DNA of 64,000 nt, taken from Kribbella amoyensis (GTDB taxonomy: Bacteria; Actinomycetota; Actinomycetes; Propionibacteriales; Kribbellaceae). The stretch covers positions 434,001 to 498,000 of the forward strand of contig NZ_VIVK01000003.1 of the NCBI RefSeq assembly GCF_007828865.1, read 5' to 3'. This document shows positions 1 to 7,580 of this stretch, piece after piece (the first letter of the stretch is position 1; each line of letters starts with the position of its first letter). The translations under genes were made by a program, and so were the position numbers. The notes under the pieces are model-generated. The model was given only the letters and a program-made list of their open reading frames with translations, was not told the DNA's origin and did no database searches.

Positions 1-128
1 TCCTGTGGTTCGCTGCCGGCCGCGAAAATGCCGGCGACCATGGCGATCGTGGCGACCAGCAGAGCGATCAGACCACCCGCGAGCAGACGTCCGGGCATCC
101 GGTGCCGGGCGGCGCGGGTGGCCCTCAC
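1..128 (-). CDS. N-terminus of a single-pass membrane protein (cut by window edge)
   Basis: Only the first 42 codons are present, read from a GTG at 128 towards the window edge. The peptide has a basic start (VRATRAARHRMPGRL) followed by one hydrophobic helix (residues 15-37) and then leaves the membrane. The pattern fits a signal anchor or uncleaved signal peptide. It lies downstream of mca and the small membrane protein on the same strand and could belong to that transcription unit, but a palindrome and a TATAGT box at 163-180 suggest a promoter of its own. No family can be assigned from this fragment. Confidence 0.55.
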   Translation of the reverse strand, partial: MRATRAARHRMPGRLLAGGLIALLVATIAMVAGIFAAGSEPQ

Positions 129-162
129 AGAGCGGTCCCGCCCTCGGCTCGGTTCAACACGC

Positions 163-180
163 GCTCACTATAGGGTGAGC
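163..180 (-). promoter_or_regulatory. Palindrome over a possible -10 box
   Basis: GCTCAC and GTGAGC are perfect 6-bp arms around a 6-bp centre. On the minus strand the centre contains TATAGT, a good -10 match, 35 bp before the GTG at 128. It could be the promoter/operator of the cut-off gene. No convincing -35 is visible. Confidence 0.3.
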
Positions 181-235
181 TGCGTCACCGTCGCCGCCTG
201 CGACACCATCTCGTGACCAGGCGGCGGTTGCGGCC

Positions 236-583
236 TCAGCGCTGGGTATGAGCCGGGTCGTCGGCCGGCTTCTCGGCAGCCGTCTCTTCGGCGGCCGCGT
301 CAGGCTTCGCCGTCGGCTCGGCAGCGCCAGCCTGGTCCGCTGAGCTGTCCGCCGTCGGCCGGTCGCCAGACGGTGCTCGGTCGTCCGCAGTGTCGTCCGC
401 GGGCGCGGGCCGCCCACCGGTGGGATCGAAGTCGATCCGCTTCAACTGCTTGCCCATGTTGCGCCACAGCAGCGCGGTGGCGGCAGCGAGCGCCAGCACG
501 ATCAGCAGCGCCACCCACCCGGGCCGCACCGTGTTCGGGTCGATCTCCCCCATCGGGAGCACGGTCGTCGGAGGAAGGGTCAT
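236..583 (-). CDS. Small membrane protein with a disordered acidic tail
   Basis: 115 residues from ATG 583; a GTG at 592 is the alternative. I prefer 583 because GGGTGA lies a few bases before it. A short N-terminus is followed by one membrane helix (about residues 22-38, WVALLIVLALAAATALLW) and a cytosolic motif GKQLKRIDF. The rest, from about residue 55, is low complexity and rich in Ala, Asp, Glu and Pro, so probably disordered. It starts about 40 bp after the mca stop codon on the same strand and may be co-transcribed with it. The helix followed by a KRIDF-type motif is common in small actinobacterial membrane proteins near mca. No function is known to me. Confidence 0.7.
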   Translation of the reverse strand: MTLPPTTVLPMGEIDPNTVRPGWVALLIVLALAAATALLWRNMGKQLKRIDFDPTGGRPAPADDTADDRAPSGDRPTADSSADQAGAAEPTAKPDAAAEETAAEKPADDPAHTQR

Positions 584-623
584 CGCGATCACCCGGCCAG
601 TGTCTCACCGTCCGCGCCCGCCG

Positions 624-1487
624 TCAGCGCAGCCCCGCGAACAGGTCGTCCTCGGGCACCGCTGTCTCGACCACACTCCGGGCCAGTTCGTAGTCCTCCG
701 TCGGCCAGGCCTGCTGGTGGACGTCCAGCGGAACGGCGAACCACGCCCCGTCCGGATCGATCTGGGTCGCGTGCGCCAGCAGCGCCCGGTCCCGGACGCC
801 GAAGTACTCCGCGCACTCCACCCGGGTGGTGATCCGGCGCTCGTTCTCCGGGTCCGGCTTCCAGTCCTTCAGCCGGTCCGCGTACGGCGACTCCAGGCCG
901 CGGGCGACCATCGCGTCGTGCAGCGCCTTCATCCGCTCCCGGTGGAAGGTGTGGTGGTAGTACAGCTTCAGCGGCTGCCACGGCTCGCCCAGCTCGGGGT
1001 ACGCGTCGGCGTCACCGGCCGCCTCGAACGCGGCCACGGTGATCTGGTGGCACATCACGTGGTCGGGATGCGGGTAGCCGCCGTTCTCGTCGTACGTGGT
1101 GACGACCTGCGGGCGGAACTCGCGGATCAGCTTGACCAGCGGGGCGGCGGCGGCCTCGACCTTGAGCGAGGCGAAGCAGCCGTCCGGCAACGGCGGCAGC
1201 GGATCGCCCTCGGGGAAGCCGGAATCGATCCAGCCGAGCCACTCCTGCCGGATCCCGAGGATCTCGCGCGCGGCGTCCATCTCCCGGCGGCGGATCTCGG
1301 TGATGTTCGCCAGCACGTCGGGGCGGTCCATCTTCGGATTCAGGATCGAGCCGCGCTCACCACCGGTACACGTGGCGACCATCACGTCGACGCCTTCGGC
1401 CACGTACCGGGCGGTCGAGGCGGCGCCCTTGCTGGACTCGTCGTCGGGGTGAGCATGGACATGCAGCAGGCGAAGATCTTCGGTCAC
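624..1487 (-). CDS. mca: Mycothiol S-conjugate amidase Mca
   Basis: 287 residues from GTG 1487 (VTEDLRLLHVH). Mca is a zinc amidase that cleaves mycothiol S-conjugates of electrophiles and antibiotics, releasing a mercapturic acid for export and GlcN-Ins for mycothiol recycling. The LmbE/PIG-L fold is clear: the zinc motif AHPDDE is at residues 12-17 and HPDH is at 140-143. The length matches Mca and is slightly shorter than MshB, and the C-terminal half (YYHHTFHRERM) is Mca-like. The start lies 35 bp from the divergent DUF4307-type gene, so the two share a promoter region. Several detoxification and drug-export systems follow in this window, which suits a thiol-conjugate detoxification role. 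Confidence 0.92.
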   Translation of the reverse strand: MTEDLRLLHVHAHPDDESSKGAASTARYVAEGVDVMVATCTGGERGSILNPKMDRPDVLANITEIRRREMDAAREILGIRQEWLGWIDSGFPEGDPLPPLPDGCFASLKVEAAAAPLVKLIREFRPQVVTTYDENGGYPHPDHVMCHQITVAAFEAAGDADAYPELGEPWQPLKLYYHHTFHRERMKALHDAMVARGLESPYADRLKDWKPDPENERRITTRVECAEYFGVRDRALLAHATQIDPDGAWFAVPLDVHQQAWPTEDYELARSVVETAVPEDDLFAGLR

Positions 1488-1522
1488 AAGACACAATGGT
1501 CCTCCAAGCCCGAGGAGAACCG

Positions 1523-1939
1523 TTGACCGACCCATCCGGAACCGACCTGGACGCCCGCTACGGACGGCGCCCGCGCGGCCGCCGACCCCTGCTGTACGTG
1601 CTCGCCGGCGTGCTCGTCGTGGTCGCGCTGGGGTGGCTGGTCCGGGTCGCGGTGATCCAGGCCACGCCACCGGTCTCGTCCCGGCTGCTGGCGTTCGCGA
1701 TCCCCTCGGACACCAGCGCGACGGCCACCATCCAGGTCGAGCGCCGCCGGTCGGTGGAGGCGTCCTGCCGGCTCCAGGCCAAGGCCGCCGACTTCGCCAT
1801 CGTGGGTGAACTCACAGTCACCGTCCCGGCCGACTCCCCGCGGCGCCAGACCGTCCCGGCCACCCTCACCACCCAGCGCGCGGCGACCTCGGTGGTGCTG
1901 ATCGGCTGCACCACGCCGGACAGCAAACGCCCGCACTGA
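1523..1939 (+). CDS. DUF4307-like membrane-anchored protein
   Basis: 138 residues from TTG 1523, chosen because GAGGAGAA lies just upstream (1512-1519); an in-frame ATG at 1496 would bury that site. Residues 1-20 are polar and contain the RYGRRPRGRR motif typical of this family. One membrane helix follows (about 22-41), then a ~90-residue extracytoplasmic beta-rich domain with two Cys (SCRLQ and IGCT). Actinobacterial proteins of this kind (DUF4307, name from memory) usually sit beside mca, as here. No biochemical role is established. Confidence 0.75.
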   Translation: MTDPSGTDLDARYGRRPRGRRPLLYVLAGVLVVVALGWLVRVAVIQATPPVSSRLLAFAIPSDTSATATIQVERRRSVEASCRLQAKAADFAIVGELTVTVPADSPRRQTVPATLTTQRAATSVVLIGCTTPDSKRPH

Positions 1940-1940
1940 C

Positions 1941-1963
1941 CGGCGGAAAAGTCGGCGGAAAAG
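1941..1963. repeat. Tandem 11-bp repeat
   Basis: CGGCGGAAAAG occurs at 1941-1951 and again at 1953-1963, a 12-bp period, immediately after the DUF4307-like stop codon. No function is evident. Confidence 0.4.
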
Positions 1964-2076
1964 CGCGCCCGGTACCCCGGACGCCGGGGAACGAAACGTG
2001 ATCCTGGACGGACTGTCCACAGAGCGAACAGACTGAAAAGCCGCTGGACTTCCGCGGAAGCAATCGATTACATCGC

Positions 2077-2104
2077 GGGACGCAACCGTTTTTGGTTCGG
2101 TCCC
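2077..2104 (+). terminator. Possible hairpin before the greA promoter
   Basis: GGGAC..AACC pairs with GGTT..GTCCC across a GTTTTT loop, with one 2x2 internal mismatch. It lies between the DUF4307-like gene and the greA promoter and could end the upstream transcript. There is no U-tract after it. Confidence 0.3.
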
Positions 2105-2144
2105 GTGGGCCGAAAGAACAGTGGGGTTCCGAGCCCGTTCTTGC

Positions 2145-2150
2145 TACGCT
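2145..2150 (+). promoter_or_regulatory. Likely greA -10 box
   Basis: TACGCT at 2145-2150 is a good TAnnnT -10 element about 74 bp before the greA start. No clear -35 is visible. Confidence 0.35.
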
Positions 2151-2223
2151 GAGTGGAATGGTCGCCGTCGTCGACGGCGGCCAGAGGCTTTTCTACCCAT
2201 CCCATCGACACAAGGAGCAGCCC

Positions 2224-2733
2224 GTGACGCAGAACATCGAAGAGAGCGTTGTCTGGCTGACACAGGATGGCTATGACCAGCTGAAAGCGGAGCTCGAGCA
2301 CCTGAAGGGCCCGGCCCGGGCCGAGATCACCCAGCGCATCAGCGACGCCCGCGACGAGGGCGACCTGAAGGAGAACGGCGGCTACCACGCCGCCAAGGAC
2401 GAGCAGGGCAAGATCGAGGCGCGGATCCGGCAGCTGGAGGACATGCTGCGCCGAGCCCAGGTCGGTGAGACGCCTAAGGTCGGCGGCAAGATCGAGCCCG
2501 GCATGAAGGTGTCGATCAAGTTCGCCGGTGACGACGACGTCGAGACCTTCCTGCTCGGCTCCCGCGAACTGCTCGCCCTGGACGCGTCGGTCGATATCGA
2601 CGTGTACTCACCGCAGAGCCCGCTCGGCGCCGCGATTCTCGGCAAGAAGAAGGGCGACAAGGCGACGTACGAAGCCCCGAACGGCAAGGACGTCACCGTC
2701 GAGATCGTCGCCGCGGAGCCGTTCACCAGCTGA
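2224..2733 (+). CDS. greA: Transcription elongation factor GreA
   Basis: 169 residues from GTG 2224, with AAGGAG at 2212-2217 as ribosome binding site. GreA enters the RNA polymerase secondary channel and stimulates cleavage of backtracked transcripts. The N-terminal antiparallel coiled coil (about 10-85) carries the family signature around SDARDEGDLKENGGYHAAK, including the acidic tip (D, E). The C-terminal FKBP-like domain follows (about 95-169, with GDDDVETFLLGSRE and SPLGAAILGKKKGD). Length is slightly above the E. coli protein, as usual in actinobacteria. It is monocistronic: its own leader lies upstream and a strong terminator lies directly downstream. Confidence 0.96.
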   Translation: MTQNIEESVVWLTQDGYDQLKAELEHLKGPARAEITQRISDARDEGDLKENGGYHAAKDEQGKIEARIRQLEDMLRRAQVGETPKVGGKIEPGMKVSIKFAGDDDVETFLLGSRELLALDASVDIDVYSPQSPLGAAILGKKKGDKATYEAPNGKDVTVEIVAAEPFTS

Positions 2734-2750
2734 TCCCCCAAACGCACAAG

Positions 2751-2786
2751 AGCGCCCCGGTGGATCCACCGGGGCGCTGTTGTTTT
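2751..2786 (+). terminator. greA rho-independent terminator
   Basis: An 11-bp perfect stem (2751-2761 with 2768-2778) closes a GGATCC loop and is followed by GTTGTTTT. It lies 18 bp after the greA stop and faces the convergent ABC permease gene. Confidence 0.85.
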
Positions 2787-2813
2787 GTGCGCGGGACGCC
2801 TTCTTCGTCAGTT

Positions 2814-3650
2814 TCAGTGGCCGGTCGTGAGGCGGTATTTGCGGACGGCCAGCGGTCCGAAGACGCCGATGATGACCGCACACCAGATCAGGCTCAGCCA
2901 GACCGGGTGCTGGGCCGGGAATCCGTCCGGACTCGCGAACGGGGACGGGTTGCCGAACAGGTGCCGGCAGGCGGCCACGATCGAGGAGATCGGGTTCCAC
3001 TCGGCGACCGGCTGGAGGGCGGCCGGGAGGTTCGGCGTGGGCACGAAAGCGTTCGACAGGAAGGTCAGCGGGAACAGCCAGATCAGGCCCGCCGACGCGG
3101 CCACCTCCGGGCTGCCGACCGACAGGCCGATCAGGGCGCCGACCCAGAGCATCGCGAACGCGAACAGCAGCAGGATCGCGAACGCCGCCAGCGCCTGGCC
3201 GAAGCCGTTGTGCCAGCGCCAGCCGACGATGAACCCGCAGATCACCATCACCAGCATCACGAACGCGTTGAACACCACATCGCCGATCACCCGGCCGGCG
3301 ATCACCCCGGACCGCGCCATCGGCAGCGACCGGAACCGGTCGATCAGCCCCTTCGACATGTCGTCCGCCAGCCCGACACTGGCCGAGGCGACCGCGAACG
3401 CCATCGTCTGCGCGAAGATGCCGGCCATCAAAAACTCCCGGTACGCCTGCGCGCCCGGGAAGCCGGGGATCGGGATCGCGTTGCCGAACACGTACGCGAA
3501 CAGCAGCACGAACATGATCGGCTGGATCGTCGCGTAGATCAGCATGTCCGGCGTCCGCGGAATCCGCTTCAGCGTGCGCCAGGCCAGGATCCCGGCGTCC
3601 GACACGGCCCGGCCGAGCGGACTCACCTTGGCGGGCGTCTGGGTACTCAT
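2814..3650 (-). CDS. ABC-2 type exporter permease (DrrB-like)
   Basis: 278 residues from ATG 3650. It is the membrane subunit of a drug exporter driven by the adjacent ATPase. About six membrane helices are visible, including MLIYATIQPIMFVLLFAYVF and a conserved ABC-2 segment around LMAGIFAQTMAFAVASASVG with the MARSGVIAGR cytosolic motif after FRSLP, all features of DrrB/daunorubicin-type permeases. The start overlaps the ATPase stop by 4 bp (ATGA), so the two are translationally coupled. The substrate cannot be read from sequence; DrrAB relatives export antibiotics or lipids. Confidence 0.85.
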   Translation of the reverse strand: MSTQTPAKVSPLGRAVSDAGILAWRTLKRIPRTPDMLIYATIQPIMFVLLFAYVFGNAIPIPGFPGAQAYREFLMAGIFAQTMAFAVASASVGLADDMSKGLIDRFRSLPMARSGVIAGRVIGDVVFNAFVMLVMVICGFIVGWRWHNGFGQALAAFAILLLFAFAMLWVGALIGLSVGSPEVAASAGLIWLFPLTFLSNAFVPTPNLPAALQPVAEWNPISSIVAACRHLFGNPSPFASPDGFPAQHPVWLSLIWCAVIIGVFGPLAVRKYRLTTGH

Positions 3651-4663
3651 GCTCGTCCTCTCGCCGCGCCCACGGCGGACTCGTCGGTGTCGGTGTCGGG
3701 GTTGTCGGTCGCGTGCCCGGTCAGGGTGAGGAAGACGTCGTCCAGGGTCGGCCGGCGCAGCCCGATGTCCGCGATCCGGATGCCGTTGCCGTCGAGGGTG
3801 CGGATCACCTCGACCAGGGCGCCCGCGCCACCCGGCGCCGGCAGCGTGATCCGGTGACTGTTGCCGTCGATCGAGGTGGCGTCCGGGTCGGTGACCTGGA
3901 GCGCGGTGACGAGCAGCTTCAACGCGCGATCGGCCTCCGCCGGATCCTGCGGGACCACCTCGATCCGCTCCCCGCCGACCTTGGCCTTCAGCTCGTCCGC
4001 GGTCCCCCGGGCGATCACCGAGCCGTGGTCGACGACCGCGATGCTGTCGGCCAGCTCGTCGGCCTCTTCCAGGTACTGGGTGGTGAGCAGGATCGTGACC
4101 CCCTCGCTGACCCGGTCCCGGATGATCTGCCACAGGTCGAGCCGGCTGCGCGGGTCCAGCCCGGTGGTCGGCTCGTCCAGGAACAGCACCTTCGGATGGG
4201 CGATCAGCGAGCCGGCCAGGTCGAGCCGGCGGCGCATCCCGCCCGAGTACGTCTTCAGGGTCCGGTCGGCCGCTTCGGTGAGGTCGAAGATCTCCAGCAG
4301 CTCGTCGGCCCGTTGCTTCGCCTGGGCGCTGGACAGCCGGTAGAGCCGGCCGAACATCCACAGGTTCTCCCGGCCGGTCAGCAGTTCGTCGACCGCCGCG
4401 TACTGCCCGGACAGCCCGACCAGCTGCCGGACCGTGTCCGCCTCCTTGACCACGTCGTGGCCGAGCACCCGCGCGCTGCCCTCGTCGGGCCGCATCAGGG
4501 TGGTGAGCACTCGGACGGTGGTCGTCTTGCCCGCGCCGTTCGGCCCGAGCAGGCCCAGCACGCTGCCTTCCGGCACCTCCAGATCGATCCCGTCGAGCGC
4601 CTTGACCGTGTTCTTCCGGGACTTGAACGTCTTCACGAGGCCAGTCGCCTCGACAGCAGCCAT
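3647..4663 (-). CDS. ABC exporter ATPase (DrrA-like)
   Basis: 338 residues from ATG 4663, with GAAAGG about 10 nt upstream. An in-frame ATG further upstream is less likely. Walker A is GPNGAGKTT (about 40), the signature is YSGGMRRR, and Walker B plus D-loop is FLDEPTTGLDP. The C-terminal extension (about 230-338) with RPTLDDVFLTLTGH is typical of the DrrA subfamily. It should form an exporter with the overlapping permease gene. It is divergent from the MFS gene at 4875, and the shared intergenic region holds repeated operators (4805-4853), so the regulator of one may control both. Confidence 0.88.
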   Translation of the reverse strand: MAAVEATGLVKTFKSRKNTVKALDGIDLEVPEGSVLGLLGPNGAGKTTTVRVLTTLMRPDEGSARVLGHDVVKEADTVRQLVGLSGQYAAVDELLTGRENLWMFGRLYRLSSAQAKQRADELLEIFDLTEAADRTLKTYSGGMRRRLDLAGSLIAHPKVLFLDEPTTGLDPRSRLDLWQIIRDRVSEGVTILLTTQYLEEADELADSIAVVDHGSVIARGTADELKAKVGGERIEVVPQDPAEADRALKLLVTALQVTDPDATSIDGNSHRITLPAPGGAGALVEVIRTLDGNGIRIADIGLRRPTLDDVFLTLTGHATDNPDTDTDESAVGAARGRA

Positions 4664-4804
4664 CCCCAGTGCCTTTCTTCCTGATGCGAGTGTGATGCAG
4701 GTCATCCTGACCGAGCCCACCGACAATGCGCGACGGGATATTCGACAGGCTAAGTACGTTATCAGCTATATAAGCCAGCGCAACTATTAGCTCGCGGCTC
4801 AACC

Positions 4805-4853
4805 TTGAGTCGAGCAGACTCAACTTTGTTGACATTGAGTCGACAAGGCTCAA
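4805..4853. promoter_or_regulatory. Duplicated operator-like inverted repeats
   Basis: TTGAGTC-N5-GACTCAA is at 4805-4823, and a second copy with one arm mismatch (TTGAGTC-N5-GGCTCAA) is at 4835-4853, exactly 30 bp downstream, or about three helical turns. The second copy overlaps the probable -35 of the MFS gene at 4875. This looks like a pair of dimeric repressor sites. No regulator gene is adjacent, so the binding protein must be encoded elsewhere. Confidence 0.55.
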
Positions 4854-4868
4854 CTTCGGGGCTACGGT
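4840..4868 (+). promoter_or_regulatory. MFS promoter, probably leaderless
   Basis: TCGACA (4840-4845), a 17-bp spacer and TACGGT (4863-4868) make a plausible sigma-70 type promoter. The ATG at 4875 follows after 6 nt, so transcription would begin at or next to the start codon. Confidence 0.5.
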
Positions 4869-4874
4869 CCCGGC

Positions 4875-6131
4875 ATGACGACCGGCCGAGGCATCCTGAG
4901 CCACCCCGATTTCCGCCGCTTGTGGATCGCCGACCTGCTCAGTCAGCTCGGGAGCCGGCTCGGCATGATGGCCGTCCCGCTGCTCGCGGTCCTCACGCTG
5001 AACGCGTCGACCCTGCAGGTGTCGCTGCTGCGGACCTGCGAGACGGCCGCCTGGCTGCTGCTCGGTCTGTTCGCGGGCGCCTGGGTCGACCGCGTCCGCT
5101 GCCTACCCGTACTCGTCGCCGCCGACCTCGGCCGGGCGCTGCTGTACGCCTCGATCCCGGTGGCCGCGGCGTTCGGCGTCCTGAGCCTGCCGCAGTTGTA
5201 CGTCGTCCTCGCCGCGACCGGCCTGCTGACCGTCCTGTTCGACGTCGCGCACAGCTCGTACCCGCCTCGCTTGCTGTCGCCGGAACAGCTCCTCCCCGGC
5301 AATGCCCGGCTCGCCGCGAACCACTCGGTGGCAGCCGTGGTCGGCGCGGGCGCGGGTGGCGTCCTGGTCCAGTGGCTCACCGCGCCGATCACGATCGGCC
5401 TGAACGCGCTCGGCTTCCTCTGGTCCGCGGTGTGGCTGCGCTCGATCCGTACGCCGGAACCGCGGCCGGCACCGCAGGACCGGCCGAACCTGCGCCGCGA
5501 GATCGGCGAGGGCCTGCGGTACGTGTTCCGTCACCCCCTGCTCCGGCCGATCACGTTGAACACCGCGACCACGATGCTCTTCCAGGCCGCCGGCAACGCC
5601 GTGATGATCGTGTTCCTGGTCCGGGAGATCCACCTGTCCCCCGCCACGATCGGCCTGCTGAGCATGATCGGGCTGCTCGGCGCCCTGGCCGCGTCGGCGC
5701 TGACCGAGCGGATCAGCCGGTGGATGGGCGACGCCCGGGCGCTCCTGGTCGCGGCGATCGGGATGGGGTTCGCCTTCTCGCTCCAGGCGCTGACCCGGCC
5801 CGGCTGGGGCCTCACCTGGTACGTCGCCGGCACGTTGCTCGCCGCGATCTGCATCATCGTCGGCTACATCCTCCAGGTGAGTACCCGGCAACGCGTCTGC
5901 CCACCCGAACTGCAGGGCCGGGTGAGCGCCACGATGAGCTTCGTCTCCTGGGGAGCTGCCCCGATCGGCAGCCTGCTCGGCGGCATTCTCGGTACCGTCT
6001 TCGGCCTCCGCCCCACGCTCTGGATCGCGGGCGCCGCCATGCTCGCCGGTTCGGCCTGGCTGATCTTCTCCCCGTTCCGGACCCTGCGGAGCGTCCCCAC
6101 CGAAGCGGAGTCGCTCAGGCGTCCCGCTTGA
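4875..6131 (+). CDS. MFS transporter (12-helix drug-efflux type)
   Basis: 418 residues from ATG 4875, with no Shine-Dalgarno site but a -10 box 6 nt upstream. Twelve hydrophobic segments are visible. The loop after helix 2 has the motif-A variant GAWVDRVRCLPVL, and ISRWMGDARALLV fills the equivalent central loop position. It resembles the actinobacterial MFS_3/enterobactin-exporter-like group (LSHPDFRRLWIADLLSQLGS start). Substrate unknown. It probably answers to the duplicated operator upstream. Its 3' end overlaps the convergent ABC permease gene by 17 bp. Confidence 0.85.
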   Translation: MTTGRGILSHPDFRRLWIADLLSQLGSRLGMMAVPLLAVLTLNASTLQVSLLRTCETAAWLLLGLFAGAWVDRVRCLPVLVAADLGRALLYASIPVAAAFGVLSLPQLYVVLAATGLLTVLFDVAHSSYPPRLLSPEQLLPGNARLAANHSVAAVVGAGAGGVLVQWLTAPITIGLNALGFLWSAVWLRSIRTPEPRPAPQDRPNLRREIGEGLRYVFRHPLLRPITLNTATTMLFQAAGNAVMIVFLVREIHLSPATIGLLSMIGLLGALAASALTERISRWMGDARALLVAAIGMGFAFSLQALTRPGWGLTWYVAGTLLAAICIIVGYILQVSTRQRVCPPELQGRVSATMSFVSWGAAPIGSLLGGILGTVFGLRPTLWIAGAAMLAGSAWLIFSPFRTLRSVPTEAESLRRPA

Positions 6132-6810
6132 GAAAGGCCACCACCGCCACCGTCCCGATACAGAGCACCCAGGCCAGCAGAACCGCCCCGCCGCCCGCCG
6201 GAGCGAACGGCCCGGGATCGACCGAGTACAGCGCTCGGCCGGCCTGATCGGGCAGCCACCGGACCTGATCCGTGACCGATCCCAGCAGCGGCGACGCGAT
6301 GACCACACCGCCGAGTGCGACGCCCAGCGCCGGGAGGAGCGACCGGATCACCACCGTGACAGCGCCCGCCAGCAGGCCCACCAGTACGAGGTAGGCCGCG
6401 GCGCCGGCGACCCACCACAGCGAGGTACGCACTTCGTCGGTCATCAGCACCGCAGTCGCCAGCCCCGCCGCCAGGGCGATGACGCTGGTCGCGGTGATCG
6501 CGATCAGCTGTGCCACGGCCTTGGCGGTCAGCGAGACCACCCGGTTCGGCGTCGCCGTCAGGGTCGTCCGCAGCTCATGGCTTCCGTACTCCGAGGCTAC
6601 GGAGAGGACGCCGAGCACGATCGATCCCACCTGCAGGTACGCGACGCTGCCGAGCGCGACCGTCACCGCGTCCGCGGCCGGATCGACGGACGAGCTCGCA
6701 TCCGCCGCCGTCACGAGGACCGCCGCTGCGACCGTCAGCAGGCTCGTGATCCACACCGCGGGCAGTGTGCGCAGCTTGATCAGCTCAGCCGCGACCGACG
6801 ACCCGATCAT
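6115..6810 (-). CDS. ABC exporter permease, second subunit
   Basis: 231 residues from ATG 6810. Six hydrophobic helices, an opening of the form AAELIKLRTLPAVWIT, and SEYGSHELRTTLTATPNR after helix 2 mark it as an ABC-2 family permease of the kind often regulated by two-component systems. It is the last gene of a three-gene unit (ATPase, permease, permease) and overlaps the upstream permease stop by 4 bp. It and the next permease share the SEY..N/S..T/R pattern and end in RRDA/KRDA, so they are probably a heterodimer that arose by duplication. Confidence 0.8.
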   Translation of the reverse strand: MIGSSVAAELIKLRTLPAVWITSLLTVAAAVLVTAADASSSVDPAADAVTVALGSVAYLQVGSIVLGVLSVASEYGSHELRTTLTATPNRVVSLTAKAVAQLIAITATSVIALAAGLATAVLMTDEVRTSLWWVAGAAAYLVLVGLLAGAVTVVIRSLLPALGVALGGVVIASPLLGSVTDQVRWLPDQAGRALYSVDPGPFAPAGGGAVLLAWVLCIGTVAVVAFLKRDA

Positions 6811-7580
6811 GCGTCGCGACGGGTGAGGACGACCGCGGCGACCAGCAGCAGTACGGCAGTCCACACCGCCATCACGATCCCGCCGGTGACGGGAGGCAGC
6901 GCGTCGTCGACGGCGGTGAAGGTCTCGCCGGCGAACAACCGGGTGCCGGCGAGGTCGGGGAGATACCGGGCCAGCGGCGTGACCTTCCACAGCAGGAAGG
7001 ACACCGACACCACCGTGCCGTTGGCGATCAGCACGATCAGCGGCACGATCCCGCTCCGGGCGAGGACCGTGATCGCCAGCGCCATCAGCGCGGCCAAGGT
7101 CCAGTACAGCCCGGCCCCGACGAATCGGCCCATAGACAACTCGGCATCCGGTGGTGCGGCGTCACCGATGATGATGGTGGCCGCAGGCAACGACACCGAC
7201 AGGCTGACCACGGCAGCCGGTACGACGAGCGCAACGACGACAGCCGTCTTCGCAACGAGGAGCGACCAACGCCGTGGGGACGCGATCAGGGTTGTACTGA
7301 TCTGCCGTCCGCCGCCCGCGTCGGTGCTGTTCGCGGTGTACTCGCTGCTGATCACCACGATGCCGAGGACCATCGCACCCACGGCACCCAGCGGTACGCC
7401 GGACAGCGCGGCCTCAGCGGGCGTGGAGTACCCGACGCGACCGCCCGTCGTCAGGGCATCGCGGACGTTGAACGCATTAAGTACGGCCAGCGCGATCGGA
7501 CCGATCACCGCGATCGCCAGCGCGACGGCGGTGGCCGGCAACGTCACGGCCTTACGTAGTTCCGCGGCCACCTGGTTCAT
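6807..7580 (-). CDS. ABC exporter permease, first subunit
   Basis: 257 residues from ATG 7580, overlapping the ATPase stop by 4 bp. About six membrane helices. The start (MNQVAAELRKAVTLPATAVALA) and SSEYTANSTDAGGGRQI after helix 2 parallel the companion permease, and both proteins end in RRDA or KRDA. Probably pairs with the 6115-6810 product. The divergent sensor kinase/regulator pair starts 132 bp from the operon's ATPase gene and is the likely regulator. Confidence 0.8.
   Translation of the reverse strand: MNQVAAELRKAVTLPATAVALAIAVIGPIALAVLNAFNVRDALTTGGRVGYSTPAEAALSGVPLGAVGAMVLGIVVISSEYTANSTDAGGGRQISTTLIASPRRWSLLVAKTAVVVALVVPAAVVSLSVSLPAATIIIGDAAPPDAELSMGRFVGAGLYWTLAALMALAITVLARSGIVPLIVLIANGTVVSVSFLLWKVTPLARYLPDLAGTRLFAGETFTAVDDALPPVTGGIVMAVWTAVLLLVAAVVLTRRDA

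Noticed and set aside
165-175. CTCACTATAGG, similar to part of the T7 promoter
   Set aside because: Only the 3' part matches, and the same bases form a symmetrical GCTCAC/GTGAGC palindrome. It is explained as a host promoter/operator or chance.
390-1526. 378-residue open frame antisense to mca
   Set aside because: Arg/Val/Gly-rich shadow frame of GC-rich DNA. The minus strand encodes clear Mca motifs.
2814-4904. 696-residue frame spanning the DrrAB-like genes
   Set aside because: The upstream part is a shadow frame of the ATPase gene; only the last 278 codons form the permease, which has its own overlapping start.
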